A DNA stretch of 64,000 bases from Neckera pumila (GCA_963969595.1 OZ018408.1:36580108-36644107); one strand, 5' to 3'; numbered from the stretch's first letter, positions 23,205 to 37,200 are shown. Notes: generated by a model from the letters alone, not told the origin. Numbers and translations are program-made.

Positions 23205-23500
23205 TAAGGTAATTGCACCTTAAATTGCAGAGTTAAGCAATTCAGTTTGATTCAGCATGGTTTTCACTATTATATTGAATTTTTTTTGTGAAGTCCCATT
23301 AGTAGTCTAAAGGGGATTCTAGATTCTCTTAGAATGCATTTTTTGGACCCCTTGTGAATAAACTACAAATTTCTAAAGTGTTAAGAATAGTTGTACCCGA
23401 AAGCGATCATAGATTCATATGAATAGTGGGAGTACATTTTAGGTAAGAATATCCACTGTGCGATTTTAGGAACTGTGCGATTTTAGGTGTAGTTACCTTA
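23205..23500. mobile_element. 296-bp MITE with TAAGGTAATTGCACCT termini
   Basis: TAAGGTAATTGCACCTTAAA on the left is inverted on the right as TTTTAGGTGTAGTTACCTTA. Internal AGATTCTCTTAGAATGCATT and TTTTTTGGACCCCTTGTGAA recur at 30.4-30.5 kb. Non-coding. It sits between the bS6 pseudo-copy and the intact gene. Confidence 0.6.
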
Positions 23501-23774
23501 AATTCTTCTTGATTGACTTTGAAAAATTGTACTCCGTAGAGGCTAAAGATTTATCCGAATTCTAAAAGAAAATCTATGGAATTTTTTCTGGTTCGGGCAG
23601 CCCTCTAAAAGGGGGGCAGCGGCCAGGAAAATGGCTCTTTGGGCTGTGTGGACTTCGGGAACGCTCCCACTGATATCGACGGTGTGTATCACAAGATACA
23701 GATCCGATGGCGGAGGGCTCGCGAGACCACCTTCTAACACTGTCGATGCTACTGAGCTCATGCGATTCGTCGCT

Positions 23775-23787
23775 AAACCCTAAACCC
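23775..23787 (+). promoter_or_regulatory. Telo-box pair upstream of mitochondrial bS6
   Basis: AAACCCTAAACCC lies about 90 bases before the start codon, much as in RPL23A. The same box survives in the decayed duplicate at 22540-22551. Telo-boxes are common in plant genes for translation proteins. Confidence 0.5.
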
Positions 23788-23874
23788 TGAGATCGGAAGG
23801 CCTTTGGGCGAGGATGAGTGAGGGACCGGTGTGAGGAAATTCCGAATTGGGAAGCAGAAGATCGGTAGGTAGCC

Positions 23875-25087
23875 ATGCCACTGTACGATTTCGTGGTGAT
23901 GGTGAAGCCCGCCGTAGACCGGCGCGGCCTGGTGGATCTCATGAAACGGCTCGGCGAGCGTGTGTACTCGCGCAATGGCGTCGTCACCAACATCAAGTCC
24001 TTTGGTCGCGTCAACCTCGCGTACGGGATTAGGAAGCGTGATGGCCGATTCTTCGAGGTATTGCGAACCCTAATCTGTTTTGAGCTCGTTGTCAGTCAGT
24101 CCGCATTTAGGGAATTTCTCCACATCAAGAATTTTTTTGTATGCGTCGACGTGAATGGGCGTCGTCGCATTCTTTGAGCTCCATTGCTACTATCTGATTT
24201 CTCTCTTTAGATTTTGTCCATTTTGGTGTGTGATTAGGTCGTTCTAGTGCGATTAGAGTTCGTTTTTCGTCTGGAGTGTGAAATTACACGCGCGATGGGA
24301 AACCCTAGCCCTAAGTAAATATATTGAGTTGAGCACTTAATTCCAATTTTCGCAAAATTTTGAAGCATCAGATCCAGTTAGCAGGAGCATAAGGCTGTGC
24401 TGGACAATAGTATGGCAGGATGTCCGATCTTGCCTTTTTGTGCCCTGTTTATCATCTGAGGTAGAGGATACTATTTAAGCGATTTAACGAGTATGTAGGA
24501 GCGGGAGATCAATCTGGATCGAGAGACAAATCTGTTTAGATCTATTTCTATATCACTTTGTGTGAATTTCTTATGCAATAATTAATAATGGGAGGTTGTC
24601 GACCATTATAATTGACAGTTAAGAACTCCATTTCTATGCAAAGATCAGTAGCCATAGACATGTAGCCAACTCATGCTTATACCACTTGGTAATAGAAGGC
24701 CAATCGAGTGTATGAATGAGTGAGGTCTGTTGGTAACAGGAATCATTATAGTAGACGGGATCAGGTCCCCAACGGTTTTAGGATCCTCTACCTTGATTGG
24801 GCTCACAAGTTTTTTTCTTTTGAGAATTTTTTTAGTTTGACAATTTATTTTCCAGAAATTGTGTACGTTTCTTTCGTTTCGTGATCCACAAGCCTGGTTT
24901 TACATGTTTCTGACTCTGGGAATCACGTGCATCCCTTGTGCAGGGACAGATGATGCAAATGTCAATCATGGTCCCGCCAGAGTTTCCCAAGGAACTGCAT
25001 TTCCTGAATAAAGATGAGAAGCTTTTGCGATGGATGTTGATCAAGAACCGAGGCAACAACTGGACTAAAGTAACGAAGGAGACATAG
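23875..25087 (+). CDS. Mitochondrial small ribosomal subunit protein bS6
   Basis: Two exons: 23875-24057 and 24944-25087. The 886-bp intron has donor GAG|GTATTG and acceptor TGCAG|GGACAG. The 108-residue product starts MPLYDFVVMVKPAVDRRGL. It has NIKSFGRVNLAYGIRK at about 41-56 and, across the splice, GQMMQMSIMV. It ends with KELHFLNKDEKLLRWMLIKN and a short basic tail. Plant mitochondrial S6 proteins, such as Arabidopsis At3g18760 recalled from memory, have the same start, the SFG-x-V-x-L-x-YGIRK block and the HYLNKEDRLLRWLL block, at a similar length. bS6 binds 18S-like mitochondrial rRNA with bS18 in the small-subunit platform. No separate presequence is visible, which is also true of the plant homologue. 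A degraded tandem copy of exon 1 lies just upstream. Confidence 0.93.
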
Positions 25088-26804
25088 TTTTGGGGAGAGA
25101 TTAGATGAGGTGCTAATGATTTGATAACACCACATTCTTTGATAGTTAGTGACGGAAGGAAGATGGTGCCGTCAGGCTGTTTGTTCCTTGAGTGTGCACT
25201 ACAGTATTTGGACATCTGCTCCTGTGTGCTGCTGTTCATTCAGTTTGAACAATTAGATTATGTAGACTGCACCCAGCAATACACCTGTACAGTTTTGGAA
25301 GTTATTGTTCCTGATATCAATTACAACATGGGATCAGAGTTTACCTTAATTTTTTATCTCTTAGGTGTGCTTTTGGCGTTTGAAATTCTGTTGACGTTGC
25401 CTTCAGACGTTTCTTTGAGTGTACGGGAGAACATAATCTTGGCTTGGCACATTATCCAGGCTAAGATTGAGAAATGGCCCTGGTGTCATGACAGGAAGAT
25501 AGCACTGCCTAAGGAATGCTTCTGTACGCTTTTGACACCGAGGTCCAGGTCCAAGGCGAGAGACGATGCCATGGGCTGAGAGTTCGATAGCAAAGGACAT
25601 GGGAATCCGACACTACGAAGCAGTAGAAGCGGACATGCAAGGTAGAGCCTTCAACTCCTCTAACTTAGCGCCTTCAGTTATGGAAAGAAGGCCTTCCAAG
25701 ATGAGGATAATTTTTGAAATAATGAAACACATCAGAATTGAATGAAATTTCCGGCTGCCCAATGCATTTTAATGTCAAAAACGAACTGAAATCATAAAGG
25801 ATTGAGAATTAGGGGCAGTGGAGTTTGAGGCAGGACGCGAATCGTGCCGTCGAAGGTGGACCAGCAGGGTGAAATTCTTGTCCTCAAACATGCCGTAACT
25901 AGTCTTGTGATTAGTGTTATATAGTCAATTGAGAGTAGTCACTCTCTGATTCTTTATCCTATGCAATTATGACCCTGCCAGTGGGATTATTAACAATTAA
26001 TCACTTCTTGATCAACCAAGTATATCCATGTTCTGTATATAAGTTTATTACCTTCTGTTAACGCCAAATTCACTCCCTTAATTTCAATTAAGGTAGGAAG
26101 CCCATTGTGGACTGTTTTGGTTACTGCAGATAGATACAGTTATTGGATTTGCAAGCTTTTTTGCAAAAGAACAGCAAATCAGGGTTTATTTCACAGGTAT
26201 TTTGATCAACTCTTTTTGGAAAAAAAATGACACATGATAGGCAGTCAAAGAAAAACATATAGCTTCCCATTGTGGCCCCTAGAGGAGAGCTATTCTTGTC
26301 CTCTTGGATTCTAATGTGTCTCCCTTAATTCCCTACATGGTTCCAAAGGAAATCCAAAAGCAACCCTTTGTACAGTGAAACAATTTTACCATGTGTAGAA
26401 GGTGTATGAGTGTGTTTGTTGACTTAATAAAATGGTGACTTTCCAATCCTTTCATTTTGTCCCAATTCCAAGACTTTGAGCCCCAATTGCACACTCAATG
26501 CAATAATGTAATAAAAACTATGGAGTGCATTAGAATGCAACAAAACAAATTGGATCCAAAAGTACAGCTCTGAATTGGGGGCTGCAGTCCATAATGAGTA
26601 TGCTTACCTTACGTGTCTAGGTCTCTCTGTCTCGAAGACGGAGAGTCTGTACGCTGAGTAGCCAGAAGGCTAGAGGTTATTGTCCCCAAAGACTGATAAG
26701 AAGTTAGAATTCCAAGAGAGCGGCGCAAGGGAGAGAATATAGTGTAGCCATCGATTGTGCAACTCCCTCAGTATCGCAACTACCCCGAGAGGCCACTCCG
26801 TTCA
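25088..26804. other. Intergenic region, no gene seen
   Basis: It holds the 3' flank of the bS6 gene and the promoter of the dynamin gene. A plus-strand open stretch at 25121-25579 begins with TTG, not ATG, and shows no family resemblance, so it is not called. No repeat was recognised. Confidence 0.45.
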
Positions 26805-29090
26805 ATGCTGAAAAATTCCCGCAAGTAAGGATTTTGAATCTGTGCTGTATGTAGTGCCTGACTTGGTTTATTTGTGATGATTCTACTGTTGCCTTGTGCG
26901 CATTCCTTCTGCTATCAGAATGCCAGTCATGTTTAGATTAATTTTTAGTCCATGAATATCTATCCTGCTTAAAAAGTTAATGATTTAGAAGGTTGGAAGC
27001 TAAAGTAGTGTGAGATTTGCTTGAATGTGATTGTTTCCTGTAGGCGTGAGAGAGTTCTGCCATCCCAGATAATGCGGACGAGTCCTGTTAAACGTACAAA
27101 GATGGAGACCGGCACGTCGGCGAGCATCAAGGAAATTGACACTTTGGAATCCACGTTCCAAAGAGACATTCGGCCGATGCTGGACGTGGTGGATAAAATC
27201 CGAGCACAAGGTGTGACCGAGGAGAATATTCAGCTCCCCACAATCGTCGTGGTGGGAGATCAAAGCAGCGGGAAGAGCAGCGTCCTTGAGTCGCTTGCAG
27301 GAATCACACTCCCACGAGGTCAAGGAATTGCCACTCGTGTGCCGCTGGTCCTCAGGCTCCAGTCATGCGGATCTGAGAAGGAATCCGTCATCAAGATGGA
27401 CTATGGAGATGTGAAGGACCAAGTGATAGTCGGGGAGGATCGGATCGAAGCTGCTATCAATTCTGCAACGAACTCGCTCGCCGGTACTAACAAAGGTGTG
27501 CGCGACACTCCGATTCAGCTGCTCATACGAAAGCCGAATGCTCCAGATCTAACGATGGTCGATCTTCCAGGAATCACTAGGGTTGCTATACACGATCAAC
27601 CCAAGAATATATATGAACAGATAAGCCAAATGATCATGCAATATATCAAGCCCGAGGAGAGCATCATTCTGAACGTTCTCTCCGCACAAGTTGATTTTCC
27701 TACTTGTGAGTCGATTCGTATGTCGCAGCTGGTGGACAAGGAAGGGAAGCGTACGTTGGCTGTGGTGACGAAGGTGGACAAAGCGCCGGAGGGCTTGCTG
27801 GAGAAAGTGACCACAGATGCAGTCAACATTGGCCTGGGCTACATCTGCGTGCGCAATCGCACGGACATGGACGACTCCATCGCCACTGCAAGGCTCCGCG
27901 AGAAAGAGCTTTTTGAGTCTCACCCTGCGCTCAAAGAGCTCGATAGGAGTATGGTCGGCATTCCTGAGCTTGCACGCAAGCTGACGCTGATCCAGTCGGA
28001 CATGGTGAAGGGATGTTTACCGAGAATACAAAAGCAGATGTTTGAAGCGCTGAGCAAGCGCACTCAGCAGCTGAACAAGATTCCGATAGGAGTCAAGAGC
28101 AGCAGTGACGCCAGGGCGGTCTTTTATCAAGTACTTACCAAAATTCTTACGACGTTGACTCAGATTGTTTGTGAAGGGAACTTTGCGGAGTTTCCAGACG
28201 ATGCAACTCTGCGTTACACAGCAAGATTGCACGAGAAGTTTCAGGAATTTGCCGATGATCTTCACGAAGCAGGAATGAAGTTCAGGGGCGAATCTCAAAC
28301 GCAAGAGATTTGGTCACTACTCGTTGAACACCAAGGAGTGGCTCTTCCTGATTTTTTGCCGCATCCAGTCTTGCGTTTCCTGATGAGGAAACAGATCAAG
28401 AGCATCACCGAAACATGCACGTCGCTTGTCGAGGAGACTTTCGAGTACGCCACCGACGTTGTGCTTCGTGTCAACACCTTCCATGGCCAGGGGTATCCTC
28501 GTCTATTGAAGCTCTACAAACAGATTGCAACTGAGACCTTGGAGGAAGTGAAGAGCTCGACCCAGGCATTCGTCGAGAAGATGCTGGAGAAGGAAAGTTC
28601 GATCATCTTCACCACGAACGATTACTACACCACCACTCTGGAGAAAATGAATGCCGCTATGGGAGAAGTTAAGCGGAATGCACAAGGGCTATTCTCACCG
28701 GCAGTCAACCAGTATGGAGCCGCATTGCCGGCACCGACCGTGACGCTCGGAGCAGTGGAAGACGCGATATCTGTCAAAGAGATATTCAGCAAGGATCGAA
28801 AGTTTCAAGATGCTTGGAGAATGAAGGTGAGTGTCGCTGCATATTGGAAGGTTGTGCAGAAACGGCTTGCGGACGAGATTCCTCTTGCGATTAGGTTCGA
28901 ATTGCAGCGTGCCATTGTGGACGAGCTTCATCACAAGATGATGAATCAGCCATGGTCGACTGGTGGCGATGAGGATCTCCGAGCGCTTATGGAGGAGGAT
29001 GCACTTGGTGCATCTAATCGTTCCCGTCTGCAGCGCCGTGTGGACGCTCTAAAAGATTGTCTTCAAATCTTGTCTGGATTAATGCACTGA
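26805..29090 (+). CDS. DRP4: Dynamin-related GTPase, DRP4 (Mx-like) type
   Basis: Large GTPase with GTPase, stalk (middle) and GED regions but no PH or proline-rich domain, which is the DRP4/Mx architecture. My model has a 20-base first exon (26805-26824), a 219-bp intron (CAA|GTAAGG to CTGTAG|GCGTG) and exon 27044-29090, giving 688 residues. A one-exon alternative starts at ATG 27072 (672 residues). Motifs in the 688-residue numbering are: P-loop GDQSSGKS at 78-85, switch-I Thr at 104 in GIATR, DLPG at 180-183, TKVD at 249-252. The stalk follows, and GED-like helices close the protein (LADEIPLAIRFELQRAIVDE). Dynamins of this class self-assemble and use GTP to remodel membranes or RNP targets. 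In plants DRP4 function is poorly defined. All catalytic motifs are intact. The N-terminus of the longer model is Lys/Arg-rich, as in a nuclear localisation signal. Confidence 0.92.
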
Positions 29091-30726
29091 TCCAATAGGA
29101 AGTATGCTTTTGCTGTACAGTAGTATTAATCCCCGCTCTAGAAGTAAACATTTTCACTATTAGTCAAAGACTCTTCCATGAGATATCTCGTAATTGCAAT
29201 TCTTGTAGTTCACGGGTTTTGAAGGCTTTTTGATTTGGAACCTGCTGCTTCAAACTTCAACCCTTGAACACCTGAATCCTTTTTTGAGTTTTTGCACGTT
29301 TTCAGTTATATTTATGTACACATATGTACTATTTATCTCAATTTCAGGTGTTGCTTATATGCTAGTACTTCAGTCTAAATTTTGTTGCAGTGTGTTTGCA
29401 TTGAGGGATATTGGTTTTTTGAAAGCGTGGATTAGTAACGCCTGCTTCAGTAGTTCGGCTAGACGTTCAAAACATCCTGCATTCTCTACAATCATGTGAC
29501 ATAATCATTCCAAAGTATCTTGGAATATTCCACCGCCACCGCTGTGCATTCGGCAGTTTCAAGTTGCAAATTACTTTATTTCATATGAGCACCATCACTG
29601 ACACATGATGCAACACTAACACAACAGGATCTCATTTATCGACAGGTCCTTCATGGATAATCAAGTAAAGATTCTAGGTCTAAGTTCTCGCGAAATTGGC
29701 ATTTGAAAACAACGTGCAATTTGCAATCTCCTTTTCTAGAATTTAATTCCATTTCCATCATCTTGTGATCACAGATATTTTGTAGTAAAACTTCCGAGGA
29801 AAATCAATTAGTTCATGGCCACCCTGTCCACTTGCCCAGGGATCAAGCCTACCTCGATTGTACGCATATGATTTGAGCCCAGTATGAAGCACATTTTTCT
29901 GCCAAATCTCACTCACAGCTGTGACTTCTCCATGTGAGATTGTATTTGTATTCTCTTAGTCACAGGCTGCTTTTGATTAGGACCCTACTGCTTCAACTTT
30001 TAGACGGATTATAGTTTAAACTCTTACTATGTCCATGCAGTAAGAATTTGTACCAGTTTTTTATTTTTTTTCATTTTGTATGAAGTGCAGAAGTGGCAAT
30101 ATAAAATGTTATAGTGGTGCTCTAAATTTCAACATTCATCCACATATGGGATAGAAAATATCACATTAGCACATACTCAGTGTCACAAAATGCATCTTCC
30201 AAACAAAATGTTGTTCTTGTGTACAAAGCTTGTATTGTACTCTCCAGAAGACATTGTGTATTTGAGTAATTGACCATTGGGGTTTGATACAAAAATCTCA
30301 GAACACACCATTTTGAAGTAGATGATGTCACAGTCACTAGCCCGACGAGTGACCAACATTTAAGAGCTAAAAACGTCTAAATAAGGATTTGAGCACAACT
30401 GCTATTATTATGCTGTAAGAGTTTTGTTGGATCTTGTTGGCAATCAAATAGAGGTTCTAGATTCTCTTAGAGGGCATTTTTTGGACACTGTAAGAATAAC
30501 TATGAATTTTGAATACCAAAGCAACCCTAGGCTTTCATGAACAGTGTTTGTACATTTTAGGCCAAAATCTGTAGGGGTTAGTTACGGAAATAAGTCATAA
30601 TTAGGTGCAATTACCTTTAAGCAATGTTTCTGATTGCATTTTCCATGGACGTTCGGGGTTTTTGAAACAATTTGAAACACTATTTAAAATGGGGTTGCAA
30701 CTTGGGTTCAGGCAGGCCCACGAACT
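29091..30726. other. Intergenic region downstream of DRP4
   Basis: No gene seen. About 30415-30617 carries a TAAGGTA-family remnant: GGTTCTAGATTCTCTTAGAG, then TTTTTTGGACACT, and an end reading TTAGGTGCAATTACCTTT. These match parts of the element at 23.2-23.5 kb. Confidence 0.4.
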
Positions 30727-31052
30727 CTAAGGGAGGAGGTTCTTAAACTGCTCAGGCTCTAAAATTGCCCACCTCCTCAATGTTCACTACTTGTACATGT
30801 TGCTTTTTGTAATGTACAAGCTGTGAACATTTGAGGAGGTGGGCGATTTTAGAGCCCTCTGAAGCGTCAATAATTTGAACTTCAAAGATTCATAACTAAT
30901 TCCACAAAGCTCCAAAAAATATGAAACGACTTGGGTTGGATGCCAACTCTCATTTTGAAGGAAAATTTACTAATAAATATTTCAAGAAGTTTCACCTCCC
31001 CAAAATTCAGTTTCAGCTCTTAAGTGAGCGCTTTATGGACCTCCTCCCTTAG
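30727..31052. mobile_element. 326-bp MITE with an internal 43-bp stem
   Basis: The ends are CTAAGGGAGGAGGT and its exact reverse complement ACCTCCTCCCTTAG. Inside, 30756-30798 and 30812-30855 are near-perfect inverted repeats (AAATTGCCCACCTCCTCAA against TTGAGGAGGTGGGCGATTT) around a 13-base loop. Such a transcript would fold into a pre-miRNA-like hairpin. Non-coding. Confidence 0.7.
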
Positions 31053-31265
31053 GGCGTGATCTGCAAGAGTTGGAAGATTTGAGAGGCTAGTAGAAAAACC
31101 AGCTATTCAAGAGGTGGTACAATGACAAGAGAAAGAAACAGGAGACATCAAAGGCATCCCAACTCAAAGGAATAACGATAGCCCAGGCATGAAAGTTTCT
31201 GTAACTTCATTTGAAGAGTTAGATTCGGAAAAATATAAGAGCCAATGCTAAACCTATCCTAACAC

Positions 31266-34200
31266 TCAATACTGCTGCTGCTGATACACCTGAGTTCCAT
31301 TTTCTTCACCTCGCTTCCGTTCAACCTGCCAAATATCGATCAGGACTCAGAACTGTCCTACTTCAAAGCACCAGCCCGGGACATGAAGAAGGCAATGAAG
31401 CAGGCAATAAAATACCAGATATATGGAATCACAAATAAACAGCAGTGATAATCCAGACATATACACTACAAAATTGAAGGACTGAATCAGAGAACAAAGT
31501 TCCCAGAACCACGGCACTTATTCAACATTAGGAAATGGCATCTTCGCTTTATGAACATACGAAACAAAATATTGTGAAGAGACCAAGCCGCCAATACCTT
31601 AAGTCTACGACCTCCAACAGCAACATTGTTCAGTCCCTGAATTGCAGCCTCGGCAGAAGCTGCGCTGTCAAAACTCACGAACCTATTGCCCAAACCGAAC
31701 AGGTGAACTAACCAAGTCAGTGATCAAGTCATATGCAAGGAGTTGAATGACGAGGTTGTAACGCTCAGGAAGAATCAACTGCCTTACCCGAATCCCCTGT
31801 TCCGGCCGCTTTCCCTCTCCACGCCCACTCTGGCACTGATGATGTTCCCTGCGTGAGCAAAACAGTTGCGTTAATAGTTGAGCATTATTCCTTTCAAAAA
31901 CTTGTGAGTTGAGACTTTCAGTCATGGCTTGAGCCACAAGCTGCTCCCAGTGCTAGTGATGGATGGTATTTCAAACCAACCATGGCCAGGTCCTCCTCCA
32001 GGTATCTTGATATGAACAGGTTTTGGACGGAGCAGTACAAATTATTTGTACTACAATGTGGCAGATAGTTTGTGTAGCCATGACTCTCACTCTCAATACA
32101 AGAGGATCAAGAAGATTACCGAAAGGGGCAAAAGTATCTTTCATGCTCTCATCTGTGAAGTCATCAGGGATGCGAAACACAAACAAGTTGGCACCAGGGG
32201 GTCCCTGCATAGACCACGGCCAGAATGAGCAAGCACTCCCACTCCTGAGGAGGGACGGCTACACTTCTGACGCTTGAATGCCCGCATTCATTACGCTCTT
32301 CTGCGCCCTATTATCGACCTCTCCACTCTCAGCACACCATTTATGCGGGAAGATTTCGAGGTATCATCAGGTCAAGGACGTGGAATTCCTATTTTGCATC
32401 CAGGAAATGACTACTGGCTTGTTGATCCCTCGAGTATAACTCGAAGGGATCAAGCTCCACTAATATCAAGCCATCAAAGGACTCGACTTATAGAACATGA
32501 TCATGATCCTTCGCAAGAGGACAACTCATGTTGAGCTCGGTGCACACCCCAGATCAACATTGAAGCGAGTCGACACCTTTCAACTGCAACGAAGTGACTC
32601 ACTTCGACACAGCAGAAAGGAATCCGATTGCCTAGTTAGGGAAGCACAGTAGCAGTAGATACAGGAGAAATCAAGGCTCATGCGAATTTGCTGATAGGTT
32701 TCACTCCAACCGCGCAGTAGATGGAAATTTTAAAACGTCATGCAGATAAAATATAAAGACAGAAAAAGCAACGGCAACACGAAGTAATCAACATAGAAGT
32801 AGGAGGAAGACGTTCTTGTGCATGGTGAAATCCACCTACCCGAGGTAAATATGTGTGCGGTCCACAAACAATACACCTAATATCCTCAGCACTACTGACC
32901 ACTTGCTAAACAGGAAGTCTCCCCAACAACCAGGTTTTCAAATTTTAGTCCATTTTAAGAATGACAATGCTCAAACAAAATACACGTTGATTAGAGATAT
33001 ACCTGCTGCCTAGGCTGTTCAACAGTACCATTGCTGCCAGGTTGGGGCTGCATGTAGCTCATTCCCTATCCAACAAATGAAAACCTTAGACTACCGAATG
33101 AGTTGAAACATAATTTCGAATCAGGAAAAATATACAACAGGAATAATGTCAGAAAAGAAAAACACTACCAAACTACGCAGATTATCATACATAAAAGACA
33201 GGAATTTACCGGCAACATCTGCTGAACAGTTGGTAAATTGGAAAACTGCTGCTGAGCCTTTGCAACATGAGAATTTTTTAAATTTACTTTCCAAAAGTAA
33301 GTCATCAAAGATAGTGTTCTCAAGTCTGTGTTCATTGTAAAATCAAACAAAGTGAACCTAAACGAACGACTTTGCCCAAAGATACAGAAAGGATTATTTG
33401 TCAACTTCGTCCTTTCATTCGAGCAACGCGTGGAAGTTCATAATTTGCCCAAATGACACAAGTATACAGCAGTTTCTGGGATACGTATGCAAACATGCTA
33501 TGAAAATGATAGCACATGTTTTCATTTTCAGGAAGTTTGCTTATACCAGGAAGAACCTCAACAGCATAGAGGTTTTAATAATACTTACAGGATTGGCAGT
33601 AGTTGCTAATGGGGTCTGCGCCTGCTGCTGTTGCTGTTGCTGTTCAAAGTTCTTCAGCTCCTCCGGTTTTTCCCACTGTCACAATTCCATAAGTTCAACT
33701 ACAAAACTTTCTCTGCATATTAAACGCTCCATTGCACCCCGGATCGACAGTAACCATCAACAATCTTTTCGACAATCATACAAGAGCAATTGTCATTCTG
33801 CTTCACAAAAGCGAATGAGATGACTCAAATTTACGAATGTGAACATGAAAACATAACCAAAGATTAATCTACTTAAAACTCTTTCAACCTTTCCTTCAAA
33901 ACAGTCCACTAAACATGTAGAGTTAGAAATGATGATCCAGAGAACTAGAGTTGACATTCAAAGAACCCCAAAGCCAAGTCGACCAGCGCTCGGTATCAGT
34001 GGCATACCTTACTCTCTCCACTAGTGCTGTTGTAATAGTACTTGTAACCTTCAGGAGAAGTGTGCTCTGACCAATCGCAAGTGAGTTGAGGGGCTGGAGG
34101 TTGAGGAGCAGGTACAATAGGTTGCTGCACAGGGACATAGTAGGGCCCCTGCACGATAACCTCAGCAACTGAGACCGAGCATTTACATATATACCCAACA

Positions 34201-37200
34201 ACAACTTGCTCACCAAATGATTGGGAAAACGAACAAGATTGGAATTCAGATCACATCTAAACACATTTAAACCCCACACAGGACTTCACACCAGAATTTC
34301 TGTAGCAAGCACATAATCTTCTAGAAGGACCTCCAGAAAATGAACTCCAATCCAACTTCCGCAATGTTCTCAGAGTCTAGTACCTGCTGAAGCTGCTGTG
34401 CAGCGAGAGGAACCTGATAATACACCTGCAGATCGATCATGACGCGTTTAGGATATGTATATTCAAAAACACATAGACTCCGAAACCTCTGAAACGCAAC
34501 GAGGCAAGCATCCCAGAAATGCCATGAAGACCTCAACAAAAAATGACTCCAGACAAAGCAATGACGATACAAGTGAGAAGGTATACGAAACCTCTAATGT
34601 CAGGTATCAAAAACAGGAGTGTCTGCAGCAGGAATGAAATGTAAACAAGAAGGCACAATTATTCAGAGACTCGTGTAAAAGATACCGGCTGTAATTGCTG
34701 CCCAGGCTGGGCTTGTTGCTGAAGTTGCTGCTGCCCAGGCTGCAAGGCTTGTAGCTGCCCCATGGCCTGAGGCGCAACCTGCTCAGGAAGCTGCCGTTGT
34801 GGCTGAGCAGCTTGTGACTGCAACTGCATCAACACTTGTGGCTGTTGCGACTGTTGCTGTTGCCCAGGTTGCACTTGCATTACTGGTCGCGGAGGAACCT
34901 TAAGAGAGAATTCAATTCGCACAATCAAACAACAGGCGAAGTATAATATAATTTACAACCACAGAGCTCATCAACATATGTACATATCAACAGGCGCAAA
35001 ACTTTTGCAAACGTGTCTCGCAAATAAGTTTACAAATACAATGAAAGATTGGTACCTGTTGCTGCATGTAAGTCTGAGGCTGCTGCGGAGGAGGCATTTG
35101 TACGTATGTTGGCTGCTGCATTTGCTGCATCTGCTGCTGTTGTGCAGGCTGCAAGACATACTGTTGCTGAGGCCTTTGCTGAGTAGCCTGTTGATAATAT
35201 CCTTGGCTTCCCTGCGCAAGAAAAATAATAATGTGTGGAGTGCAAGGTTAGCGGAATGGAACAACAGAAAATTTTATAAATTAACATGCATTTCTACAAA
35301 AAAGTTTACAACGGTTGTGGCCATAAATCATTAGAAGAGTGCACTCTTCTGAAAAGTTAACACTTTACTATCTCTTTTGAATGGTTTTGGCCAACATATA
35401 CTTTGCTAAAGAGTTCCCAAAATAAAACTGGACACATATTGAATCAGAATACCTGCTGCTGTGAAGGGGCCAGCATTACTGGCGTAGCAACCTGACCAGA
35501 GACTGGCATGGGACCTTGGAGATGTCCATTCATCATTGGGCTCACCATCATACCACCCTGCTGAAGCAAAGAAAATTTCACTATTGGTCCTAGCGCATTC
35601 ATAAAGCAGAACAAAATACAAGCTCAAAAGCAACTTCCAAATAACTGACACACCGTGATTTGCAAGATCGGTTGCTTGACGCACAAGAATTACATTGTCT
35701 AGCTTTTAGAGACGATACCAAATAATTGGCTTACCATTTGCGGCACACCGGTCACAGGTCCTCCCCTAGGCCCAGTAGGAGCTCCATACGGACTTTGTCC
35801 TACTTGAGAGTGTCCAAGTCCAGGTCCTCCCTGGGGTCTCCAGCCCATAGGCGGACCTCGACCAGCTGGGTGACCCATTTGCGCATGCATTGGCCTAAGT
35901 TAACCCAAACTTCAGCGTCAGCAATCTAAACCTTGATAACACTAGACATTATTAAAAAGATACGACGGAGCACTCCAACAAAAGATAATACAGATAATTA
36001 GGAAACATTGTTGTTAAATTTCATAAAAATTAGATTGCCAGCTTACACAAACCTTGGTCCACCTGGTCCTTGTTGTCCTTGTTGTCCTTGTGATCCTTGG
36101 CGAGGACTAAACCCTGGGCCGCCAGCACCTGGACCACCAACTCTGCGACAATACAGAAAACACGATATTTTTGAGTTCTTGAAGGGAGAAAACGAGTATC
36201 AAGCAGACGTTATTCTTTACTATGTTGTGCATCACCTACATAATCAGAGAAGACAAACTGCACTGGATGGCTGCACGTGCCATTCTGGATTGAAAAGAAA
36301 CTGAATCATCGTCCATAGTAACTTCTGAAATCAATGCAAGAATTGCACCCTAGTTTACAGTGTATTTCAGAAAACCCATGTACGACAAAGAGATCATCGT
36401 CCCTAATCCGTAACCAACTTGAAGAGCTGAACACAAAAACTTCAGATCCTGTTTAACTGATGTATCCTATTAGCTACACTATTTAAATTAGTATCACAGA
36501 ATTTATTCACTTTGGTGGAAATTAGTACGGAGTACGATGCAGTACTATTTTAGCCAGCACTAAATTTGAATATTTACAAATTGTGTAACTTTGGCAAAAT
36601 AGAGTCACACGCATTGATTGGACAAATGAGTGTAGTTCGCGATGACCCCAAAATATGGCAGTATTGCACACGCTGATATCCTCAGTGCGTACCTAGCATC
36701 CCCACCCTTCGGCCGCTTGGGATCCGCAAATCGTACAGCCAATGGCTGATCACAACCCTGCACATCTCAAACAAGTCGGAAAACAAACATCTCATACTCA
36801 ATAATATAAATAACACACAAATAACTAGCGGGCGCACGATAGATTCACAAATACTCATCGAATACATCTGACCCTAACACAGACAACAAATATTTCCAGT
36901 ATTCGAAGTTACATTTTGAAGAAACCTCAACAAATGAGGACAAGGAAATTCAGACCGAAAGAGTAGTGACAACGCTCAATGAACCTTGAAAATTCTCAAT
37001 GTCTTAAAACGTCACTTTGCAAAGAACAATGAAACTGAAACTGAGCAAATTTCACTACTCCTTCATAATGAACGAGTCTTACATCCATGACGCAAACTCC
37101 GTTCAATGCATTAATAGCTGCTTGAGCCTGATCCCTTTGAGAATACTTGATAAAAGCACAACCTGCGCCACTCATGAAAGGCCGGCATAAGACTCTTAGC

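Noticed and set aside
23574..24014. 146-codon minus-strand frame over the bS6 promoter and exon 1
   Set aside because: It is antisense to an identified gene and has no family resemblance.
25121..25579. 152-codon plus-strand frame after bS6
   Set aside because: It opens with TTG, resembles nothing known, and lies where the bS6 3' untranslated region is expected.
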